In this document: positions 6,369 to 11,383 of the stretch, one piece after another
Layout of the letters: each line of letters begins with the position of its first letter
How positions within the stretch are numbered: the first letter of the stretch is position 1
From: Leptolyngbyaceae cyanobacterium CSSed165cm_216
GTDB lineage: Bacteria > Cyanobacteriota > Cyanobacteriia > Phormidesmidales > Phormidesmidaceae
Direction of reading: 5' to 3'
Length of the DNA: 13,104 nucleotides
NCBI GenBank assembly: GCA_007135385.1
Contig: SLIY01000271.1
Location: 1-13,104, forward strand
Notes under the pieces: model-generated
What the model was told of the DNA's origin: nothing
The model's input: only the letters and a program-made list of their open reading frames with translations
Databases searched by the model: none
Position numbers and translations under genes: made by a program

Positions 6369-7759
6369 TAGCGAGACAATAGTTCTGAGGAGGACTGAAA
6401 TAGCGGAGCTTGATCGTCAAGGTCAGGATTTAACAACCCTGCTCCCAAAGTAATTTTAGTGGGAATCATCGGTAAACTCATACCCTGCTGTAACCCCATC
6501 ACCATTAGACCTAAGATTTCTACTAGCTTTGGATCCCAACGTTCTCCAGCTTCAGCCTGGCAGCTAGCCAAGACCTGGGTCAGTAGCGTGGCTACTGGCG
6601 CGGACTCAGGCGCCTGCTGGCGGGCTTGGGCCAAGCGTCGCTGAAATTCTCCCACTAACCCCAACATTCTAGATTCTAAAGGAACTGCATCACCGGCTAG
6701 CCCTGCCGGATGCCCTTTGCCATCCCAACGCTCGCTTTGATGGGTGATAATGGCGGCGATGGCGCGCAGGCGGGGCATCAGTCGCAAAGCCTGCACTTCA
6801 GTGATCAGGGGACAACTGGGGGCCTCTGTCTCTAGGGGGGATGCATCGGCCACGGGGGTAATGCGATGCAGCATGCCAGCCACCCGCAGTCGCTGGAGTT
6901 GCCAGGCGGGTAACTCCAGCAATTGCCCCATCATTTCCAAGAAGGCGACGACTTCACTAGAGGCAAAGGGGTTGACCGGGTCACACAGGTCCACCAGTTG
7001 GGCCATCCGCAAAAAGGCTTGCAATTCGTTAGAAACCAGGTTTTGATCCAAGTCTTCTAGCAGTTGCAAGGTGCGATCACCCTGGAGATCCTGTCGCCGG
7101 TCTTGCAGGTACTGCACCACCTGGGTGACAGCATGGCCCACATCTGCCGCTTCAGGGTTATCCATGGCTGGGTTTTGCTGGCGCAGGTGATCCAGGGCAG
7201 CCGTTAACTCGGCGGCTAGTGTCGGGTTGTATGGGTCCACATGGGCGATCGCCAGTTCCACGGTTTCCCGCACCAGGACTGGTTCAAAGGTCCAAAAGCC
7301 GTAGAATTTCCGTTCTAGGTCATTGTCGGGCACCCCGGCTTTGCCGTAGTCAGCCTCTGACAGCTCTTGGCACAGCACCATGGCCGTGTAGTCTGGGGAC
7401 AGGATCATCAGGTGCCATTCTTGGGCCACTGGATCGTTGTCGGCCAAATCCACCAGGGTGACATTGGGGCATTGGCTGGTGGGGTGGTCATGGAAGCCAG
7501 CCTCAGGGGAGGCCATGATCACAATTTTTTGGGCTTTATCGGCGATCGCGCCGTAGCGATCCGCTTCTTGCAAGTACCACTTCCCTCGTTGAAACGCAGT
7601 AACGACGAGAGGAGCGGAACCTGAGGTTAAAATGTAATCTTCCAAGGCGTGGCAGAGGGCGACCAGGGTATTTTTATAATAAACGCCGTAATTGAGAGGA
7701 GTAGTATCCGGCTCAGTGCGGCCGTCAACCAACTGCTTTAGAATTGAACCCTCCAGCAT
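6368..7759 (-). CDS. DICT-domain protein with degenerate HD-GYP-like domain
   Basis: 463 aa, cytoplasmic. Residues about 1-180 match the DICT sensory domain found with diguanylate cyclases and two-component proteins in cyanobacteria (NYGVYYKNTLVALCHALED, TAFQRGKWYLQEADRYG, EWHLMILSPDYTAMVLCQEL, FYGFWTFEP). Residues about 200-430 are helical and resemble an HD-GYP phosphodiesterase stripped of its metal ligands: the HD pair appears as LHRI (298-299), HHE appears as HQS (340-342), GYP as GHP (349-351), and the later AD as VG (369-370), while DGKG, PAGLAG and the following proline remain. I infer it binds or signals rather than hydrolyses. The start is backed by GAGGA 5 nt upstream, and an 8-bp inverted repeat lies 34-60 bp before it. 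It forms an operon with the pentapeptide-repeat gene through a TAATG overlap. Confidence 0.87.
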   Translation of the reverse strand: MLEGSILKQLVDGRTEPDTTPLNYGVYYKNTLVALCHALEDYILTSGSAPLVVTAFQRGKWYLQEADRYGAIADKAQKIVIMASPEAGFHDHPTSQCPNVTLVDLADNDPVAQEWHLMILSPDYTAMVLCQELSEADYGKAGVPDNDLERKFYGFWTFEPVLVRETVELAIAHVDPYNPTLAAELTAALDHLRQQNPAMDNPEAADVGHAVTQVVQYLQDRRQDLQGDRTLQLLEDLDQNLVSNELQAFLRMAQLVDLCDPVNPFASSEVVAFLEMMGQLLELPAWQLQRLRVAGMLHRITPVADASPLETEAPSCPLITEVQALRLMPRLRAIAAIITHQSERWDGKGHPAGLAGDAVPLESRMLGLVGEFQRRLAQARQQAPESAPVATLLTQVLASCQAEAGERWDPKLVEILGLMVMGLQQGMSLPMIPTKITLGAGLLNPDLDDQAPLFQSSSELLSR

Positions 7760-7764
7760 TACAA

Positions 7765-7769
7765 TCCTC
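7765..7769 (-). promoter_or_regulatory. Ribosome binding site of the DICT gene
   Basis: GAGGA on the minus strand, 5 nt before the ATG at 7759. Confidence 0.6.
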
Positions 7770-7792
7770 TATGTTTCACAATTACCCACCTA

Positions 7793-7819
7793 TTTAGGAT
7801 AATAACAAGCCATCCTAAA
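7793..7819. promoter_or_regulatory. 8-bp inverted repeat upstream of the DICT operon
   Basis: TTTAGGAT and ATCCTAAA are perfect inverted arms around an 11-nt loop, with arm centres 19 bp apart, about two helical turns. It lies 34-60 bp before the DICT start and about 100 bp after the end of the membrane protein gene. It could be an operator for a dimeric regulator or a weak transcript-end hairpin; there is no T tract on the minus strand. Confidence 0.4.
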
Positions 7820-7917
7820 GTGCAAACTTAGTTGTCCCTGAGCGGCCCATGGATGGACTAGTACACCTGGCACGCCTGATTAATCTCGTAAGTCTCACTC
7901 ATTTCCTGCTAATCCCT

Positions 7918-8898
7918 TTATTCAGGAGCGACCTCAGGCTTATCCCCCGGGAAAGATGTGGCATCACTGACGGCACTAGCAGCCCGTTGGCTTAGGGTGC
8001 GAAACTGCTCGCTAGCCTCCGATAGGCGGGCTTTCCATTCTGGGTTTGGGGCTACGCCATCGGTGGCACGATGGTAGGCTAACAGGGTGGCGGCCATCGC
8101 ATAAGCATCGGACACGGCCAGCTTAAACATCCACACCCCAACCAACACTAGAACCCCTAGGAACGTGCGAACGGCGGGGATTGGAACTACCGCCCCAAGG
8201 GCGATCGCCGGTAGGCCCAGCACTACCAGGACCACCACCATCTCTAAATAGCTGATAATTGTCAGTGCTACTGCATTGCTCAACACTGGCTTCCAGGACT
8301 GGGCATAGAGAATTACCCCATCCTCTGCAACTGCCCAAATATTTTGTTCCCGCTGTTGGTAGGCGCGACTGAGGATAGCAGCATCAATGTAAGTAATCGA
8401 GAATTTGGACACCTGCTCCACAATTTTATTCAAATTGTTCATGCCGGGAATGGGAAGTATACGAGTCAAGCGGGCGAAGCTGCGATTGATCCGTGTGACT
8501 ACCCCGTATAAGAGCCGATCCACCGCAAACAAAATGCTGGTGTCCTTAAAGCGGCTCATCACCTGCTGTTTACCGTATTGCACCTGTCCCCTCTCTGGGC
8601 CACGGCCATAGACGATATATTCCGTCATGACGGCAATGTGGGCCGCCTGCAATAGGTAAAAGAAATAACGCTTAGCCCATTGCACTAAGGCCCAGGCACC
8701 ACCGATAGCAACTAAAAAGACTAGAACTCCCAAAAAGCCCAAAATCTGCCCTAGCAGCCAAGCCACCCCCGCTGCCACAGCCAAATAAAGCCCTAGGCCA
8801 ATACCGAGGAGGGCATAGGTGCCTAGGCGAATCCAAATAAAGGGCAGTGTTTTGAGCAGCAGCCCCATCGCTTCCCCTAAATAAAGCTTTGCAGTCAT
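7918..8898 (-). CDS. Unrecognised multi-pass membrane protein
   Basis: 326 aa; I do not recognise the family. Hydrophobic stretches near 24-48, 51-74, 206-240 and 242-262 suggest four to five membrane helices. A long polar, basic central part (about 95-200) contains DRLLYGVVTRINRSFARLTR and ITYIDAAILSRAYQQREQNI. The C-terminal 50 residues are polar, partly helical and end acidic (PEVAPE). There is no signal peptide beyond the first membrane helix. GAGGA 7 nt upstream supports the ATG at 8898. The spacing of about 158 bp to the DICT gene, with an inverted repeat between, argues for a separate unit or a loose operon. A permease-like or structural membrane role is possible; nothing in the sequence decides it. 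Confidence 0.8.
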   Translation of the reverse strand: MTAKLYLGEAMGLLLKTLPFIWIRLGTYALLGIGLGLYLAVAAGVAWLLGQILGFLGVLVFLVAIGGAWALVQWAKRYFFYLLQAAHIAVMTEYIVYGRGPERGQVQYGKQQVMSRFKDTSILFAVDRLLYGVVTRINRSFARLTRILPIPGMNNLNKIVEQVSKFSITYIDAAILSRAYQQREQNIWAVAEDGVILYAQSWKPVLSNAVALTIISYLEMVVVLVVLGLPAIALGAVVPIPAVRTFLGVLVLVGVWMFKLAVSDAYAMAATLLAYHRATDGVAPNPEWKARLSEASEQFRTLSQRAASAVSDATSFPGDKPEVAPE

Positions 8899-8905
8899 AT
8901 GCTAA

Positions 8906-8910
8906 TCCTC
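8906..8910 (-). promoter_or_regulatory. Ribosome binding site of the membrane protein gene
   Basis: GAGGA on the minus strand, 7 nt before the ATG at 8898. Confidence 0.55.
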
Positions 8911-9033
8911 ATTCTTCAGATCACGGCTGGGGGCATTGACTCCCCGGATGCGCCATTACCTTGCCCCAGGCGCAAGACACCCTTGACTAGGAGCCTCAGC
9001 GCGTAACTTCATGCCTATCCCTTCGACACACCG

Positions 9034-9074
9034 TTTACAAGCAGGCACGGCTGGGAACCAGCCCCTGTTGTAAA
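9034..9074. repeat. Long imperfect hairpin, 17 paired bases
   Basis: Arms TTTACAA / TTGTAAA (7 bp), CAGG / CCTG (4 bp) and GGCTGG / CCAGCC (6 bp) stack around a GAA loop. The right arm (9058-9074) is paired without a break; the left arm carries a single G and a CAC bulge. There is no T tract on either side. It could be a REP-like element, a small mobile-element relic or a structured RNA end. Confidence 0.6.
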
Positions 9075-9177
9075 TGTCACCAAAATCTTGCTGCAGGTTC
9101 CCCAACAACTACTTCAATATCAGGTTATTCAGGAGAATATCCCCGTAGATTCCTGTGAGAGTCGCATGATTTTATAC

Positions 9178-9198
9178 GCCCTATCGCCTCGGTAGGGC
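9178..9198. repeat. 8-bp hairpin in the gene-free stretch
   Basis: GCCCTATC and GGTAGGGC pair over 8 bp (one T-G) around the 5-nt loop GCCTC. No T run follows on either strand. Confidence 0.45.
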
Positions 9199-9225
9199 AC
9201 CGCCAGGTTAACATTTCGTCGACCC

Positions 9226-9251
9226 TATTGTCAGGGGGTATTGTCAGGGGG
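9226..9251. repeat. 13-bp tandem duplication
   Basis: TATTGTCAGGGGG occurs twice head to tail with no gap. The unit length is not a multiple of three, which also argues against the overlapping minus-strand ORF being a real gene. Confidence 0.7.
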
Positions 9252-9367
9252 TTAGTTCTCTCCCAGGGGCTAGCAAGGGTCATCGCCAGGGCCGGACGCT
9301 GTTTTACCGGCAACTCTAGGGATAAGTCTAGTAATCTGCGGACATCAGTCGGCCAACCGTTCCTGAT

Positions 9368-9391
9368 ACCTGACACCTAAAACCTGACACC
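9368..9391. repeat. ACCTGACACC direct repeat
   Basis: Two copies of the 10-mer ACCTGACACC separated by TAAA. Short TGACACC-rich repeats of this kind are frequent in cyanobacterial spacers (recalled, not checked). Confidence 0.5.
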
Positions 9392-9545
9392 CTCCCTAAA
9401 GGTGGTCGTATTTATGCCAGGTGGTACTAGGGATAAGAACCCGACACGGACTGCTACTGAAATAGGCTCCCAAAAGAGCTCTCGCAAGTCGCTGAAAGTC
9501 TTGTTTTGTCCTACGGCCTGATCTGGCGGATGATGTTGGGGATGG

Positions 9546-10952
9546 CTAACCTCGTCGCCGGAGTAAACGGTAGGTTAGCCAGGCGAACAATACACCCACG
9601 CTAGCACTGACGCCAAAGGCGAGGGCGGTGCTGATCAAATAGCTGGTTACCGGGGGCTGGGTTTGCCCCTGGGGCGGCGGCATCCACACCGCCACCAATT
9701 GCTTGGCCTGGTCATTAAAGGTAGAAGCGGCTAGGGAAGCGGCTCCCAAACCAGCACTGGCTGAGGCGATCGTTAGGTTCAGTTTGCGCTCGTTTTTGCT
9801 GCGCTCAATGTCAATGATGCCCGTCACTGTTTTGGTGTAGTTTTCTAGGGGCTTAAACCCAGCCGTTAAAATCTTTTCATCGGTTTGCAGTTGGGCTAGG
9901 TATTTTTCTTGGGCCAGTTCTTCAAAGTGCCTGAGAAAGACCAAATCACAAGCTGGATCTTGCTTTTCCATGGCGTCTAATCGGAGGCCATAGTTTTGAA
10001 GGTTGACCTCAATGGTTGAGGCTTGCTCGGCAAAGTAGCCCAGGTTTGTTGCGTAGGGCTGAGCAATCTGGAGAGCGGTGGCTAAATTTTGCTGAAGGCT
10101 GTTTAGGTCTACCTTGGGCTGAGCAATCAGTCCAGGCAGTTGTTCGGTCAAGGTTTGCACCGTACTGGTGGCCGCCTTCAGGCTGGTTTTGAGTTGAAAA
10201 CTCTGCTCATAGACCCACAATATTTTATTGCGGTAGTGGAATAGACGCATTAGGTGGCGGTAGAACTGACCCATAATGCCTTGCAGTTCCCCTTTAGACA
10301 GATGGGCCGGGAATAGGCCAATCAGGGCGTAGTGATGCTGATTGTGGCCATCAGGAGTTTGGTCGGGCCGTTGGAGTTCAAACAGAGTTGCTCCCTGATA
10401 GCGCCCTTGACCTCGGCAATCTTGATCCCAGTTGGGGGAGGGGAACAAGGCCAACTGATCATGAAGAAAACGGGCCGTGGCCTCTGGGGACTGGCTGCTA
10501 TCGGGCAATTGCCCCCAAATTAACCAACTCTGGCCCATCTGCCCCGGAATGATGCGGGCATGTTCTTGTACACCGGCTTTCATGTGTTGAAGCTGTTCCG
10601 CCAAGGATAGGGTAGAAGCAGCGTCATCACAGGATTTGCCAGAACAGTCAACCATAACGGCAAAGGTGTCGCCCAACTTCACCGGGTAGTAGTAGCCATC
10701 GTAGGGGGGCGAAAACCGCAGGCGTTTTTCTGCCAGTAGCTCGATATAGCCCGACAGGGTTTCTTCCCGCCCCTTAATTTCTGCCAGGGCAGCTTCGGTG
10801 AGCTGGCCATTCAAAATCCCCTGCCAGACTTGTCGCCGCTTTTGATCGACCGCCGCCGCACTCTTACCCAGCCCATCCTGTAGGTCGTAGAGAAATAAAT
10901 CAAGGGCAGGGTAATGCAGAGTCAGGTCGGCCTTCGGGTCGTGGTCGATCAT
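9546..10952 (-). CDS. CHAT-operon protein with C-terminal membrane hairpin
   Basis: 468 aa from the ATG. No enzymatic motif is recognised. The first 240 residues look like a folded alpha/beta region; about 245-390 is helical and probably coiled coil (QQNLATALQIAQPYATNLGY, ASTIEVNLQNYGLRLDAMEK). Then come a small-residue-rich hydrophobic helix (about 393-411), a proline-rich loop and a second membrane helix (about 437-460) ending RLLRRRG. Basic residues on both outer flanks predict both termini in the cytoplasm. The ATG at 10952 overlaps the TGA of the preceding 143-aa gene (TGATG); a TTG one codon earlier is the alternative. It is the last gene of the CHAT operon. The layout fits a membrane-anchored effector or receptor controlled by the CHAT protein, but that is inference. 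I have an impression of similar cyanobacterial proteins beside CHAT genes and cannot verify it. Confidence 0.85.
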   Translation of the reverse strand: MIDHDPKADLTLHYPALDLFLYDLQDGLGKSAAAVDQKRRQVWQGILNGQLTEAALAEIKGREETLSGYIELLAEKRLRFSPPYDGYYYPVKLGDTFAVMVDCSGKSCDDAASTLSLAEQLQHMKAGVQEHARIIPGQMGQSWLIWGQLPDSSQSPEATARFLHDQLALFPSPNWDQDCRGQGRYQGATLFELQRPDQTPDGHNQHHYALIGLFPAHLSKGELQGIMGQFYRHLMRLFHYRNKILWVYEQSFQLKTSLKAATSTVQTLTEQLPGLIAQPKVDLNSLQQNLATALQIAQPYATNLGYFAEQASTIEVNLQNYGLRLDAMEKQDPACDLVFLRHFEELAQEKYLAQLQTDEKILTAGFKPLENYTKTVTGIIDIERSKNERKLNLTIASASAGLGAASLAASTFNDQAKQLVAVWMPPPQGQTQPPVTSYLISTALAFGVSASVGVLFAWLTYRLLRRRG

Positions 10953-11383
10953 CAAGATTTGCGGGCCTCATCGAGCTGGTGAATGGCCTGAATCGGGTTC
11001 TGTGTGGCCAGAATTTGCTTGGCCTTATCCAAGTTGGCGTCGATCGCTGCCAGTTGCGCTTTGCACTGACGATTGGCCTCCTCAGTATCACGGGCAATGT
11101 TTTCCCGTTCCCGAGTGATGGCATCGTCTTGATTGTCTGGGCCAAAGTCCCACCCCAGACCTTGCTCGGCGGCCAGACCACTCAACCAGGTGCGACTTCT
11201 CTGGTAGGTTTCTGCCAGAGAAGTCTCAACTATCGCCCGATGCAGCTCCATAACCGAGGCATTAGGGTTATTGGCAAAGGCTTGGAACGCGCTGATTAGG
11301 CTATCTGGCAATAGAGCTTGGTCATCTTGCAAACCCAGGGTCAGCAAGACCGATCGCAAGGTTCGTTTATCGGTATCTTTCAT
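10952..11383 (-). CDS. Small helical protein of the CHAT operon (143 aa)
   Basis: Family not recognised. The protein is soluble and almost entirely helical. The N-terminal half (about 4-75) looks like a small helical bundle (TDKRTLRSVLLTLGLQD, SLISAFQAFA, ELHRAIVETSLAETYQRSRT); residues about 85-128 are charged with a coiled-coil look. One cysteine (Cys107); no signal peptide or membrane segment. The ATG at 11383 overlaps the TGA of the CHAT gene as ATGA, and its own TGA overlaps the next ATG as TGATG, so all three proteins are probably made together from one mRNA. It could be an adaptor joining the CHAT protein to the membrane protein, an inhibitor, or a cleavage substrate; the sequence does not decide. 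Confidence 0.85.
   Translation of the reverse strand: MKDTDKRTLRSVLLTLGLQDDQALLPDSLISAFQAFANNPNASVMELHRAIVETSLAETYQRSRTWLSGLAAEQGLGWDFGPDNQDDAITRERENIARDTEEANRQCKAQLAAIDANLDKAKQILATQNPIQAIHQLDEARKS

Larger units (their letters stand above)
8899..9545. other. Gene-free stretch rich in hairpins and direct repeats
   Basis: 647 bp between the membrane protein gene and the CHAT operon. I find no convincing gene, tRNA or intact mobile element. It holds a long hairpin (9034-9074), a shorter one (9178-9198), a 13-bp tandem duplication (9226-9251), an ACCTGACACC pair (9368-9391) and an 11-bp CTAGGGATAAG pair (9316-9326 and 9427-9437). There is no HIP1 site in it. It presumably contains the promoter of the membrane protein gene and the transcript end of the CHAT operon; the rest may be a decayed repeat element or a structured RNA. 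Confidence 0.55.

Noticed and set aside
9125..9376. 83-codon minus-strand ORF in the gene-free stretch
   Set aside because: GTG start without a Shine-Dalgarno, spans a 13-bp out-of-frame tandem duplication and a hairpin, and resembles no protein I know. It may be a chance frame or a relic.
9427..9437. TAGGGATAA resembling part of a homing endonuclease site
   Set aside because: Only the first nine bases match and no endonuclease gene is present; it is better explained as one copy of a local direct repeat.
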